64,000 nucleotides of DNA, taken from contig NC_037668.1 in NCBI RefSeq assembly GCF_003255815.1, positions 65,577,878 through 65,641,877 on the forward strand, given 5' to 3'. A model generated the notes under the pieces. That model did no database searches. It was not told where the DNA came from and saw only the letters and a program-made list of their open reading frames with translations. The stretch comes from Theropithecus gelada (Eukaryota; Chordata; Mammalia; Primates; Cercopithecidae). Position 1 is the stretch's first letter. Each line of letters starts with the position of its first letter. Below are positions 23,221-35,344 of the stretch, piece by piece. The position numbers and the translations under genes are program-made.

Positions 23221-23608
23221 TGTCAGGCCTCTGAGCCCAAGCTAAGCCATTATATCCCCCTGTGACCTGCACATATACATCCAGATGGCCTGAAGCAACT
23301 GAAGATCCACAAAAGAACTGAAAATAGCCTGAACTGATGACATTCCACCATTGTGATTTGTTCCTGCGCCACCCTAACTGATAGGATATATTCTCCCCTG
23401 CCCTTAAGAAGGTACTTTGTAATATTCTCCTCCGCCCTTCAGAATGTACTTTGTACGCCTATCCCAAATGTATAAGAACTAACGATAATCCCACCACCCT
23501 TTGCTGACTACTTTCTCAGACTCAGCCTGCCTGCACCCAGGTGAAATAAATAGCCTCTATGCTCACACAAAGCCTGTTGGTGGTCTCTTCTTATGGACGC
23601 ACGTGATA
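23221..23608 (+). repeat. 5' LTR of the provirus
   Basis: About 388 bp. It has a TATAAG-like box near 23,471, a polyadenylation signal (GAAATAAA) near 23,543 and an internal 34-bp duplication (units at 23,406-23,421 and 23,440-23,455) absent from the 3' LTR. My hand alignment shows some twenty-odd mismatches to the 3' LTR, so the insertion is old. Confidence 0.88.
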
Positions 23609-24690
23609 TTTGGTGCCAACACCCAGGACAGGAGGACTCCTTCAGGAGACCAGTCCCTCACTCCATGTCCTCGCCCTCACTCCATGACCTCAGGTCCTCA
23701 GACCAACCAGCCCAAGGAACATCTCACCAATTTCAAATCGGGTAAGCAGTTTTTTTTTGTTTTTTTGTTTTTTTTTTTGAGACGGAGTTTCGCTCTGTCG
23801 CCCAGGCTGGAGTGCAGTGGCCGGATCTCAGCTCACTGCAAGCTCTGCCTCCCGGGTTTACCCCATTCTCCTGCCTCAGCCTCCCGAGTAGCTGGGACTA
23901 CAGGCGCCTGCTACCTCGCCCGGCTAGGTTTTTTTTTGTATTTTTTAATAGAGACGGGGTTTCCCCGTGTTAGCCAGGATGGTCTCGATCTCCTGACCTC
24001 GTGATCCGCCCGTCTTGGCCTCCCAAAGTGCTGGGATTACACGCTTGAGCCGCCACGCCCGGCCGGTAAGCAGTCTTTTCACTCTTCTCCAACCTCTCTT
24101 GCTACCCTTCAATCTTCCTCTCTTGCTACCCTTCAATCTCCCTGTCCTTCCAATTCCAGTTCTTTTTCCTCTGTAGTAGAGACAAGGAGACACATTTTAT
24201 CCGTGGACCCAAAACTCCAGCACCGGTCATGGACTCGGGAAGGCAGCCTCCCCTTGGTATTTAATCACTGCGAGGACACCTGCCTGATTATTTGCCCACA
24301 CTCCATTGGTGTCTGATCACCGCAGGGACACCTGCCTTGGTCATTCACCCACATTCCCTTGGTGGAAAGTCAATTGCGGGGATGCATGCTTGGGCTGCTC
24401 ACCACCCCTTTCTCCGTGTCTACCTTTCTCTTTAAACTTGCCTCCTTCACTATGGGTAACCTTCCACCCTCCATTCCTCCTTCTTCTCCCTTAGCCTGTG
24501 TTCTCAAAAACTTAAAACCTTTTCAACTCACACCTGACCTAAAACCTAAGTGCCTTATTTTCTTCTACAACACCGCTTGGCCCCAATACAAACTCAACAA
24601 TGATTCCAAATAGCCAGAAAACAGCACTTTCGATTTCTCCATTCTACAAGATCTAGATAATTCTTGTCATAAATGGGCAAATGGTCTGAG
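23609..24690 (+). other. Provirus primer-binding site and leader, split by an Alu
   Basis: TGGTGCC at 23,611 begins the degraded primer-binding site. The leader runs to about 24,690 with no open frame of note. An inverted Alu (23,749-24,063) interrupts it, flanked by the duplication GGTAAGCAGT. Confidence 0.7.
23749..24063 (-). mobile_element. AluY in the provirus leader, inverted
   Basis: Flanked by GGTAAGCAGT on both sides, so it is younger than the provirus. Confidence 0.95.
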
Positions 24691-25680
24691 GTGCCTGACT
24701 TCCAGGCATTCTTTTACATATCGGTCCCTTCCTAATCTCTGCTCCCAATGAGATTTGCCCCAAATCTGTCTTCTTTCTCTCCTGTCTGTTCCTTCAGTCT
24801 CCACCCCAAGCTCTGAGTCCTGTGAATCCTCCTTTTCTATAGACCCAACTGACCTCTCCCCTCCTCCCCAGGCTGCTCCTTGCCAGGCTGAGCCAGGTCC
24901 CAACTCTTCTTCAGCCTCTGCTCCCCCACCCTATAACCCTTCTATTACCCCCCCTCCTCACACCCGGTCTGGCTTAGAGTTTCGTTCCACAACTAGCCCT
25001 CCCCCACCTGCCCAACAATTTCCTCTTAGAGAGGGGCCTGGAGCTAAAGGCGTAGCCAAGGTTAATGCTCCTTCTTATTTATCCAACCTCTCCCAAATCA
25101 GTTAGCATTTAGGCTCTTTTTCATCAAATATGAAAACCCAGCCCAGTCCATGGTCCATTTGGCAACAACGCTTAGATGCTTTACCGCCCTAGACCCAGAG
25201 GGGCCAGAAGGCTGTCTTACTCTCAATATGCATTTTATTACCCAACCCGCTCCCAACATTAGAAAAAGCTCTAAAAATTAGATTCTGGCCCTCAACCCCA
25301 CAACAGGACTTAATTGACCTCACCTTCAAAGTGTACAATAATACAGAACAGTTGCAATTACTTGACTCTGCTGTGAGAGAAACCCCAGCCACATCTCCAA
25401 CACACAAGAACTTCAAAACACCTAAACCTCAGGGCCCAGGCATTCCTCCACGACCTCCTCCCCAGGATCTTGCTTCAAGGGCTGGAAATCTGGCTACTGG
25501 GCCAAGGAATGCCCACAGTCCGGGATTCCTCCTAAGCCGTGTCTCATCTGTGTGGGACCCCACTGGAAATCGGACTGTCCAACTCACCCAGCCGCCACTC
25601 CCAGAGTCCCTGGAACTCTGGCCCAAGGCTCTCTGACTGACTCCTTCCCAGATCTTCTCAGCTTAAAGGCTGAAGACTGA
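24690..25680 (+). pseudogene. Provirus gag remnant
   Basis: Short frames read proline-rich matrix-like and capsid-like stretches, broken by stops near 25,103 and 25,190 and by frameshifts. Near 25,470-25,580, in another frame, lies a nucleocapsid region with two zinc knuckles. The first has lost one cysteine and the second keeps its Cys/His pattern. It cannot make an intact Gag. Confidence 0.75.
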
Positions 25681-26450
25681 CGCTGCCCGATCGCCTCGGA
25701 AGCCTACAGGACCATCACAGACGCTTTGGGTAACTCTTACAGTGGAGGGTAAGTTCATCCCCTTCTTAATACGGAGGCTACTCACTCCACATTACCTTGT
25801 TTTCAAGGGCGTGTTTCCCTTGCCTCCATAACTGTTGTGGGTATTGACAGCCAGGCTTCTGAACTTCTTAAAACTCCCCAACTCTGATGCCAGCTTGGAC
25901 AACATTCTTTTACGGACTCCTTTTTAGTTATCCCCACCTGCCCAGCTCCCTTATTAGGTTGAGACATTTTAACTAAATTATCTGCTTCCCTGATTATTCC
26001 TGGGCTACAGCCACACCTCATTGTCGCCTTTTGCCCCAGTTCAAAGCCTCCTTCATATCTTCTCCTTGTATCTCTCCACCTTAATCCATAAGTATAGGAC
26101 ACCTCTACTCCCTCCTTGGTGACAGATTATGCACCCCTTACCATACCGTTAAAACCTAATCACCCTTACCCTTCTCAATGCCAATATCCCATCACATAGC
26201 ACACTTTAAAAGGATTAAAGCCTGTTATCACTCGCCTGTTACAGCATGGCCTTTTGAAGCCTATAAACTCTCCTTACAATTCCCCCATTTTGCCTGTCCA
26301 AAAGCTAGACAAGTTTTACAGGTTAGTTCAGGATCTGTGCCTTATCAACCAAATTGTCTTCCCTGTCCACCCCGTGGTGCCAAACCCATATACTCTCCTA
26401 TCCTCAGTACCTCCCTCCGCAACCCATTATTCTGTTCTAAATAAATCTAG
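25680..26450 (+). pseudogene. Provirus protease and N-terminal reverse transcriptase remnant
   Basis: The translated fragments resemble the protease/RT junction, then the fingers region of RT, with stops throughout. Coding similarity to RT stops near 26,450. I see nothing matching the catalytic core. Confidence 0.65.
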
Positions 26451-27740
26451 CTGACCCCATAAATCCTAAATCCTTTCCCCACTCCCCTTTCCATTCCTTA
26501 AAAAACAGCCCTAAAAGCTGCTCCCACACTAGCTCTCCCTAACTCAACCCAACCTTTTTCATTACATACAGCCGAAGTGCAGGGTTGTGTGGTCGGAATT
26601 CTTACACAAGAGCCGGGACCGTGCCCTGTAGCTTTTCTGTCCAAACCACTTTACTTTACTTTTTTTTTTTTTTTTGAGATGGAGTCTCGCTCTGTCGCCC
26701 AGGCTGGAGTGCAGTGGCGCGATCTCGGCTCACTGCAAACTCTGCCTCCTGGGTTCACGCCATTCTCCTGCCTCAGCCTCCCAAGTAGCTGGGACTACAG
26801 GGGCCCACCACCACGCCTGGCTAATTTTTTGTATTTTTAGTAGAGATGAGGTTTCACTGTGTTAGCCAGGATGGTCTCGATCTCCTGACCTCGTGATCCA
26901 CCTGCCTCAGCCTCCTGAAGTGCTGGGATTACAGGCATGAGCCACCATGCCCGGCCAACCTTACTCTTTTAGCCTAGCCCTCATGTCTGCGTGTAGCGGC
27001 TGCCACTGCTTTAATACTTTTAGAAGCCCTAAAAATCACAAGCTATGCTCCACTTACTCTCTACAGTTCCCAAAACTTTCAAAATCTATTTTCTCCCTCC
27101 CACCTGATGCATATACTTTCTGCCCCCCAGCTCCTTCAGTTATACTCACTCTTTGTTGAGTCTCCCACAATTACCATTGTTCCTGTCCTGGACTTCAATC
27201 CAGTCTCCCACATTATCCAGATACCACACCTGACCCCCATGACTGTATCTCGCTGATCCACCAGACATTCACTCCATTTCCCCATATTTCCTTCTTTCCT
27301 GTTCCTCACCCTGATCACACTTGGTTTATTGATGGCAGTTCCACCAGGCCTAATTGCCACTCACCAGCAAAGGCAGGCTATGCTATAGTATCTTTCACAT
27401 CTATCATTGAGGCTACTGCTCTGGCCCCTTCCACTACCTCTCAGCAAGCCAAACTCGTTGCCTTAACTCAGGCCCTCACTCTTGCAAAGGGACTATGCAT
27501 CAATATTTATACTCATTCTAAATATGCCTTCCACATCCTACACCACCATGCTGTTATATATATGGGCAGAAAGAGGTTTCCTCACTACTCAAGGGTCCTC
27601 CATCATTAATACCTCTTTAATAAAAACTCTTCCCAAGGCTGCTTTAGGTCCAAAGGAACCTGGAGTCCTTCACTGCAAGGGCCATCAAAAGGCACTGGAT
27701 CCCACTGCTCAGGGCAACACTTATGCTGATTAAGGTAGCT
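26451..27740 (+). pseudogene. Provirus RNase H remnant, split by an Alu
   Basis: RNase H-like sequence resumes near 26,500, is interrupted by an inverted Alu (26,661-26,957) and continues to about 27,735 with stops. The jump from RT fingers to RNase H implies an internal deletion. Confidence 0.65.
26661..26957 (-). mobile_element. Alu in provirus pol, inverted
   Basis: T-run start and CATGCCCGGCC end. It interrupts RNase H-like sequence. Confidence 0.94.
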
Positions 27741-28200
27741 AAAGAAGCAGCTAGCGTTCCAACTTCTGTCCCTCATGGCCAGGAGTGGACAGTACTTTTA
27801 TCTCTTGCCCTTCTTAGAATTAGAGCCTGTCCTCAAGATGCTACAGGGTAGAGTCCATTTGAACTTGTATATGGACGCACTTTCTTGCTTGGCCCCAACC
27901 ATGTCCCAGACACCAGCCCTCTAGGCAACTATCTTCCAGTCCTCCAGCAGGCTAGACAGGAAATTCATCAGGCTGCTAATCTTCTCTTGCCTACTCCAGA
28001 TTCCCAGCCATATGAAGACACTCTAGCTGGATGATCAGTTCCTGTTAAGAATCTGACCCCTTAAACTCTACAACCTCTGTGGACCGGACCCCACTTGGTC
28101 ATCTATAGTACCCCAATGGCTGTTCGTTTGCAGGACCCTCCCCCCATTAGGTTCATCATTCCAGAATAAAGCTGTGTCCCTCAAACAGCCAGCCTGATCT
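27741..28200 (+). pseudogene. Provirus integrase C-terminal remnant
   Basis: Only the end of the integrase core and the C-terminal region are recognisable, with in-frame stops near 27,850 and 28,033. Most of the catalytic core is absent. Confidence 0.6.
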
Positions 28201-28269
28201 CTCTTCTTCCTCCCGGAAGTCACAAGTACTCACCCCTACTTTCCTTAAACTCATTCGCATTTCTGAAGA

Positions 28270-29425
28270 GCCCTTATGAGCCTAATACATTCCTTCATTC
28301 TATTAGGTCTATTTGTCCTTACCCTACTTTTTGCAACAGGGCTTTACACAGTCATCCCCACTACTTGGACTGTGCCCAAAAAACTTGTCATCCCTACTAC
28401 CTTCTGTCTAGTCGTACTCCTATTCACAATTCTCAACTACTTGTAAATGCCCTGCCCTTGTTTACACTGCCGGTTTACAATTTTCCTCCAAACCATCGTA
28501 GCGGATATCTCCTGGTACCATTCCCAATCCACCACTTTTGACTCCCTCTTAGAGTGGATAGATGAACTTTGCTGACAGGGCACCCTCCAATACTTTCACC
28601 CTGATGAAGTCCTATTCTTAACTTTTATACTCACTCTTATTCTCATTCCCATTCTTATGCCACCCTCTACCTCTCCCCAGCTATCTCCACCACACTATCA
28701 ATCTCACTCACTCTCTCCTAACCGTTTCTAAGCCTTCTTTAACAAACGATTGCTGGCTTTGCATTTCTCTTTCCTCCAAAATCACCGAGGCCTCGACTTA
28801 CTCACTGCTAAAAAGAGGGGACTCTGGGCCGGGCGCAGAGGCTCACGCCTGTAATCCCAGCACTCTGGGAGGCCGAGGCGGGCGGATCACAAGGTCAGGA
28901 GATCGAGACCATCCTGGTTAACATGGTGAAACTCCGTCTCTACTAGAAATACAAAAAATTAGCTGGGCATGGTGGCAGGTGCCTGTAGTCCCAGCTACTC
29001 GGGAGGCTGAGGCAGGAGAATGGCGTGAACCCGGGAGGCAGAGTTTGCAGTGAGCCGAGATCACGCCACAGGACTCCAGCTTGGGCGACAGAGCAAGACT
29101 CTGGTATCAAAAAATAAAAAACAAAAAAAAAGGGGGGGGGTGGGGACTCTGTATATTTTTAAATGAAGAATGTTTTTACCTAAATCAGTCTGGCCTGGTA
29201 TATGATACACAAAAAAACTCAAGGATAGAGCCCCAAAACTTGCCAACCAATCAAATAATTACGCTGAACCCCCTTGGGCACTCTAATTGGATATCCTGGG
29301 TCCTCCTAATTCTTAGTCCTTTAATGCCTGTTTTTCTCCTTATCTTATTCAGACCTCGTGTCTTCCGTTTAGTTTCTCAATTCTTACAAAACCGCATCCA
29401 GGCCATCACCAATCATTCTATATGA
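28270..29425 (+). pseudogene. Provirus env remnant, split by an Alu
   Basis: A signal/surface-unit start near 28,270 is followed by heavily shortened sequence. A transmembrane-subunit remnant occurs near 28,760-29,425, ending in a hydrophobic anchor and short tail (29,310-29,423). A forward Alu (28,828-29,131) sits inside it. Multiple stops rule out a full Env. Confidence 0.7.
28828..29131 (+). mobile_element. Alu in provirus env
   Basis: Duplication GGGGACTCTG near both ends. The tail is followed by a G-run at 29,133-29,141. Confidence 0.94.
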
Positions 29426-29715
29426 CAAATGCTCCTTCTAACAACCCCACAATATCACTACCTACCTCAAAATCTTTCTTCAGTTTAATCTCTCCCACTG
29501 TAGGTTCCCACACCACTCCAATCCCACTTGAAGCAGCTCTTCAGTTTAATCTCTCCCACTCTAGGTTCCCACGCCGCCCCTAATCCCACTCAAAGCAGCC
29601 CTGAGAAACATCGCTCATTATCTCTCCATACCACCCCCAAAAAATGTTCGCTGCCTCAACACTTCACCACCATTTTTGTTTGTTTGTTTTTCTTATTAAT
29701 ATAAGAAGACAGGAA
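29426..29715 (+). other. Provirus 3' untranslated stretch before the 3' LTR
   Basis: No coding content. It contains a near-duplicate of about 60 bp (TCTTCAGTTTAATCTCTCCC repeated near 29,480 and 29,540). A purine stretch just before 29,716 is the likely polypurine tract. Confidence 0.6.
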
Positions 29716-30067
29716 TGTCAGGCCTCTGAGCACAAGCTAAGCCATCATATCCCCTGTGACCTGCACATATACATCCAGATGGCCTGAAGCAACTGAAGAT
29801 CCACAAAAAAACTGAAAAAGCCTGAACTGATGACATTCCACCATTGTGATTTGTTCCTGCCCCACCCTAACTGATAGGATATATTCTCCCCCTGCCCTTA
29901 AGAAGGTACTTTGTATACCTATCCCAAACCGGTAAGAACTAGTGATAATCGCACCACCCTTTGCCGACTCCTTTCTCGGACTCAGCCCGCCTGCACCCGG
30001 TGAAATAAACAGCCTTGTTGCTCACACAAAGCCTGTTGGTGGACTCTTCACATGGAAGCACGTGGCA
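29716..30067 (+). repeat. 3' LTR of the provirus
   Basis: 352 bp, TG at the start and CA at the end. A polyadenylation signal (GAAATAAA) lies near 30,002. It lacks the 34-bp duplication of the 5' LTR and is followed directly by the target duplication TAATC. Confidence 0.88.
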
Positions 30068-30292
30068 TAATCCACCTCTTGTTTAGCATATAATCAAGAA
30101 ATTTAAAAAAATTAAAACGGACAACTAGTAGCCCTCAGGGCTGCTCTGTCCATGGAGTAGCCATTCTTTATTCCTTTAGTTTCTTAATAAATTTCCCTTT
30201 ACTTTACTCTATAGATTTGCCTTGAATTCTTTCTTGCTCAAGATCTAAGAACCCTCTCTTGGAGTCTGGCTCGGGACCCCTTTCCGGTAACA

Positions 30293-31447
30293 ATTTTTGG
30301 AACAGAACCCAAACCTCTGAGTATTGCATGAAAAGACATTTATAAATAGCTTCAGACTTCCTCTCCAGCCCCATTTCCCATGCCCACTGGAAGCTTCTCT
30401 CTCTTACCTCCCAATCCAGTCACACCAAACTTACCTTTTCAGACACTGCCTATTCACTCCACCCCTGATCCTGATCATCTTTCCACATCCCAATTCCACC
30501 TTCACATGATGAACTACAAACTCATCCTTCAAGACTCAGTTTAGGAGTTATCTTCAAAAAGCTTTCTCTGGCCCTCTCCTTACATTCTCACATAATGATT
30601 CCATGATAATGATTCCATTATGATAACGGAACCATACCTGGGTTTAACTGTTCCTATCTGTCTTACCTCTACACCTAGACCACAAGATTCTTGGAAACAG
30701 GGACTGATGTGCTCTCTCTGTGGCCCCAGCTCACCACAATAGATGGCACACAGCAGGCAGGCAGTAAACACACCCTAAACAAGCAGCCCCCAGGCAGATT
30801 AAGCTCAGTGTGATTTTTCTGTGTACTCATTGACCACCTTTCATGCTGACAATTGAAACCATTTCCCCAGGAGCAGCCTACCAAGTAAGTCAACAAGCTA
30901 CAGTAACAACTGCAGCTTGATTGCGATGTGTAAAAGTGCAAGTGTTCTATTTTTCTTGGAAATTCTATGCTTTGTACTGCATATTCTGTAGAACCAAAAC
31001 TCGCACATGCCTCACTAAATAGACAATGTTGACCCTCGAGGCGCCTTCCTTAGCCCAAGCAGCAACATCGCCTAATATAGACCCATAAGCTCTTATCTGA
31101 AGCCCCCTGGGCCAAGTGTATTTTGGAATTCAGAATTTGGGGGACTTTAAGAAGATAACACATTACCTATATCAAATACTATATAACCACCGCAGCAGGG
31201 TCTGAGGCAATACCCAGTTAATCAAATGCTTTTATATTTCCACAGTATAACTTATGAATAGTAATACTGAGTGGGATAAACAAAGCCTATAAATAGTCTC
31301 ATGTCAGTTCAAGCAAGTCTTACTGCCAAATTGAGCTTAGGTCAAACTTACAAGAAAAATTTGTTCCAGCCTTCAGAGCTTTCAGGACTTCAGAACTGCT
31401 GATAAGGGATTGAGGATGGTAGTTAATGAGCATGGCCTGACATACTT
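30293..31447. other. INPP5B intron; possible old LINE2-like sequence
   Basis: Pyrimidine-rich L2-like phrases near 30,350-30,760. The rest is unrecognised and no gene is seen. Confidence 0.4.
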
Positions 31448-31747
31448 TTTTTTTTTTTTTTTTTGAGACGGAGTCTCGCTCTGTCGCCCAGGCTGGAGTG
31501 CAGTGGCCGGATCTCAGCTCACTGCAAGCTCCGCCTCCCGGGTTCACGCCATTCTCCGGCCTCAGCCTCCCGAGTAGCTGGGACTACAGGCGCCCGCCAC
31601 ATCGCCCGGCTAGTTTTTTGTATTTTTTTTAGTAGAGACAGGGTTTCACCGTGTTAGCCAGGATGGTCTCGATCTCCTGACCTCGTGATCCGCCCGTCTC
31701 GGCCTCCCAAAGTGCTGGGATTACAGGCTTGAGCCACCGCGCCCGGC
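31448..31747 (-). mobile_element. Young AluY, inverted
   Basis: GGCTTGAGCCACCGCGCCCG near the 5' end, duplication GACATACTT. Confidence 0.95.
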
Positions 31748-32187
31748 CAGACATACTTATATGCATTAGAAAGGACTGGAGTATATGTCTATGTGCACAG
31801 ATACCATGCTTATAAATATTCACATATGCTGTATTTGTATGGACCCACACACAGACACATGGAAAGTCTGGAAGGGTGTACAGCAAAATGTGTACAGTAG
31901 TCATTTCTCAGTGGTTACATTTGTTTTTATTTTTGCTTATATGTATTTCCTAGAGTTAGCTATAATAATCTATTTTTTGTGTTTTATATACATACACAGG
32001 CTTTGGAGTCAAAGACACGTTTTATTGAGAAAGTTATCCAACTTCTCTAAGCATCTGCTTCCTTATCTGAATAAGATAACAGTATCTGCCTCATATGATT
32101 GCTGTCTTATTTTCCAGTGGTTAACTTGAGGGTATCCCTCACTGCATGACCAAGAGGTGTTCTAGAAGCCAAATAAGATGTGTTGGG

Positions 32188-32483
32188 GCTGGGTGTGGTG
32201 GCCCACGCCTGTAATCCGAGCACTTCAGAAGGCGGAGGTGGGCGGATTACGAGGTCAGGAGATCGAGACCATCCTGGCTAACACAGTGAAACCCCGTCTC
32301 TACTAAGGAATACAAAACATTAGCCGGGCGTAGTGGCGAGCGCCTATAGTCCCAGCTACTTGGGAGGCTGAGGCAGGAGAATGGCGTGAACCCAGGAGGT
32401 GGAGGTCGCAGTGAGCCGAGATTGTGCCACTGCACTCCAGCCTGGGCGACAGAGCAAGACTCCGTCTCAAAAAAAAAAAAAAG
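32188..32483 (+). mobile_element. Alu, full length
   Basis: Duplication AAGATGTGTTG/AAGATCTGTTG. Confidence 0.93.
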
Positions 32484-32583
32484 ATCTGTTGAAGGCCCAG
32501 ACCTATGAAACAAAGATAAGCAGCAAGCCCTTGATTTTAACATCCTGTAGCCAGGCCTACCACTGAATTGGAGCCTGGGTTTT

Positions 32584-32850
32584 TCTTTTTCTTTGAGATG
32601 GAGTCTCACTCTGTCGCCCAGGCTGGAGTTCAGCGGCGCAATCTTGGCTCACTACAACCTCTGCCTCCCAGGTTCAAGTGATTCTTGTGCCTCAGCCTCC
32701 CAAGTAGCTGGGATTACAGGCATGCACCACCACCATGCCTGGCTAATTTTGTACTTTTAGTAAAGATGGGGTTTCTCCATGTTGGTCAGGCTGGTCTAAA
32801 ACTCCCGACCCCAGGTCGATCCGCCCGCTTCAGCCTCCCAAAGTGCTGGG
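32584..32850 (-). mobile_element. Alu, inverted, 5' end missing
   Basis: Stops at CCAAAGTGCTGGGC, lacking about 30 bp of the Alu start. Confidence 0.9.
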
Positions 32851-33066
32851 CTTTTCTAAAACATGCCATCATACAAGGAAAAAATAAATTCAAACTAAAA
32901 TGGAAATACCGCATTTCTTTTGAGAATCATCTGAGAAGCAGCAGCATCATTTCTTCATTCAGTTGCTCCTTCTGTCTCCTTTTGCTATTTTCCTCCTCCA
33001 TGCCCCCTAGTTATTTGTAGGTACTCCCCAAGCCCTAGACCAGTACTGTCCAATAAAACTTTTTTG

Positions 33067-33386
33067 ACCGGGCGCGGTGGCTCACGCCTGTAATCCCAGC
33101 ACTTTGGGAGGCTGAGACGGGCAGATCACGAGGTCAGGAGATCGAGACCATCCTGGCTAACACGGTGAAACCCCGTCTCTACTAAAAATACATTTAAAAA
33201 AATGAGCCGGGCGTGGTGGCGGGCGCCTGTAGTCCCAGCTACACGGGAGGCTGAGGCAGGAGAATGGTGTGAACCCGGGAAGCGGAGCTTGCAGTGAGTG
33301 GAGATCGCGCCACTGCACTCCAGCCTGGGTGACAAAGCAAGACTCCGTCTCAAAAAAAAAAAAACAAAAAAAACAACAAAAAAAAC
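33067..33386 (+). mobile_element. Alu, full length
   Basis: ACCGGGCGCGGTGG start, mixed A/C tail. Duplication around ACTTTTTT. Confidence 0.93.
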
Positions 33387-33452
33387 CTTTTTTGATGATG
33401 AAAATATAACTGCGTTGTCCAATATATATTGAACACTTAAAATATGGCTTGA

Positions 33453-33750
33453 GGCCGGGCGTGGTGGCTCATGCCTGTAATTGTAGCACTTTGGGAGGCC
33501 AAGGCCAGCGGATCAGGCAGTCAGGAGTTCGAGACCAGCCTGGCCAACATGGTTGGCCATGGTGAAACCCCGTCTCTACTAAAAATATAAAAATTAGCTG
33601 GGCACAGTGGTGGGCACCTGTAATCCCAGCTACTCGGGAGGCTGAGGCAGAATTGCTTGAACCCGGGAAGCAGAGGTTGTAGCGAGCCGAGATCGTGCCA
33701 CTGCATTCCTGCCTGGGTGACACAGCAAGACTCCGTCTCAGGGGGAGAAA
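33453..33750 (+). mobile_element. Alu, full length
   Basis: GGCCGGGCGTGG start. The tail begins GGGGGAGAAAAAC and is followed by a short (TA)n run. Confidence 0.92.
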
Positions 33751-33799
33751 AACATATATATATATATATTTTTTTTTTTTTTTCAAGGAAATGAAAAAC

Positions 33800-34107
33800 T
33801 GATTTTTTTTCTTTTTATTTTTTTTGAGAAAGGGTCATGCTCTGTCACCCAAGTTGAAGTGCAGTGGTGCAATCTTGGCTGACTGCAACCTCTAGAGCCT
33901 CCCGGGTTCAAGCAATTCTCCTGCCTCAGCCTCCCTAGTAGCTGGTATTACAGGCACGCACCACCACACCTGGATCTTTGTATTTTCAGTAGAGACAGGG
34001 TTTCACCATGTTGGCCAGGCTGCTATCAAATTTCTCACCTCAAGCAATCCACCGGCCTAGGCCTCCCAAAGTGCTGGGATTACAAGCATGAGCCACTGCG
34101 CCCAGCC
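33800..34107 (-). mobile_element. Old Alu, inverted
   Basis: T-rich start, end CACTGCGCCCAGCC. Confidence 0.9.
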
Positions 34108-34149
34108 AAAAAACGGAATTTTTTATTTGATTTTATCTAAATTAAGTTT

Positions 34150-34265
34150 AGTCTGTAATCTCAGCACTTTGGAAGTTCGAGATGGGAGAACAGCTTGAGG
34201 CCAGGAGTTTGAGACCAGCCTAGTCAATCAACATAGCAAGACCCCATCTCTTAAAAAAAAAAAAA
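34150..34265 (+). mobile_element. Old Alu monomer fragment
   Basis: Left-arm-only text ending in an A run. Confidence 0.8.
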
Positions 34266-34299
34266 GCCATATATGGCTAGTGACTACCATACTGGACAG

Positions 34300-35340
34300 T
34301 GCAAATCTAGACCTTGTTCTTCCTCCTCTACGAGGAACCCACCAGCCATCCTGGTTGATTATGAATGGGGATGTCCAGCCCTGTCTGAGCTCAGCACCTC
34401 CACTGTCCCCTGGGCATTTCTACAAGATATTCTGCATGCAGGGGGGACCCAGGTAAAACTGTAGTCTGATTCCGGACTCTTTCCCTGAGCTCTCCCGCCT
34501 GTTACCAGCACCATCATTCTTCCTATCAGCCAGGTGTACAGCAGTCTTGCCATCGGCTCACCTCTCTCCTTAGGCCCCCCCAGAGAGAGTTACTCATCTG
34601 TTTCTTCAGTCTCACAGCTGCCTTCCTCCAGGCTACCATCTCCTCACTTGCTACCTCAGGAGTCTCCCAACTAAGAGATCTTCCCACTTCTCCCTACGCA
34701 TTTCGCCTCTGCGCTTGGCCTGATTAAACTGATTTCATCTCTCTCTGCTCTAAATCTTCCTGTATTACACCACTGCCTACAGGTTAAGACCCAAACTGGT
34801 TCAACTGGCACCTGACACTCTTTGCATATTGGCTCCACTCCCCCTCATCAATCCATCACCCAGAGACAGCCCGATCTAAAAGGATAGATTCTTCACACAC
34901 ACCATCCGCACTCCTGCCTTCATATGACGTTCCTCCTACTTTTTGGCCACCTCTCCTTCGAAGCCCAGCCTCAACTCCTACCTCCACCTTCATGAAGTCC
35001 TCCCCAGCCACATAAGTCCTCAGTAGTCATTTCTCTGAATTTTGAGTGTCTTCCTGTCTATATAACATGTCTGGCACTTTAAAAAAACAAAGTGTTTTGG
35101 AAAACGCCTTGGGCTTTAGAATAAAATAGAGCTGGTGATGTTACTGACTCCATCCATCACCTCATATGAACCCTCAAACAAATTATTTAATTTGCTTCCT
35201 CATATGTAAAACGGAAGTAATGCTACCATACTTATGGGGACCTCAAAAGGATAAACAAATATAATCTACATGAGTCACGAACCTAGCACAATGCCTGGTA
35301 CACACCAGACATTCAGGAACTGTTCTTTTCCCTCTTCTCC
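34300..35340. repeat. Probable LINE2/MIR-derived stretch
   Basis: L2-like phrases near 34,500-35,050 ('TTAAGACCCAAACTGG', 'CTCCCCAGCCACATAAG') and MIR-like text at 35,140-35,330. Highly diverged. Confidence 0.4.
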
Positions 35341-35344
35341 ATCA

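Larger units (their letters stand above)
23221..30067 (+). mobile_element. HERV-H-like (ERV1) provirus, defective, antisense to INPP5B
   Basis: Two LTRs, both starting TGTCAGGCCTCTGAG, enclose degraded gag, pro, pol and env remnants in the usual order. The 5-bp target duplication TAATC lies at 23,216-23,220 and 30,068-30,072. A degraded primer site (TGGTGCC...) follows the 5' LTR, and my recollection of the His-tRNA type suggests the HERV-H group. Stops and frameshifts occur in every region, and much of the reverse transcriptase and integrase core is missing. Three Alus have inserted. The family name is less certain than the structure. Confidence 0.88.
22887..30292 (+). repeat. Older ERV1 LTR split by the provirus
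   Basis: The left part (22,887-23,220) begins TATCAGAGGCG right after a polypurine tract (22,871-22,886). The right part (30,073-30,292) continues the same element through CTTAATAAA and ends GTAACA. Excising the provirus and one TAATC copy restores continuity. I do not name the family. Confidence 0.75.

Noticed and set aside
29081..29425. A 114-codon plus frame with a hydrophobic end
   Set aside because: Its start is Alu sequence; the remainder is the tail of the defective proviral env, so not a separate gene.
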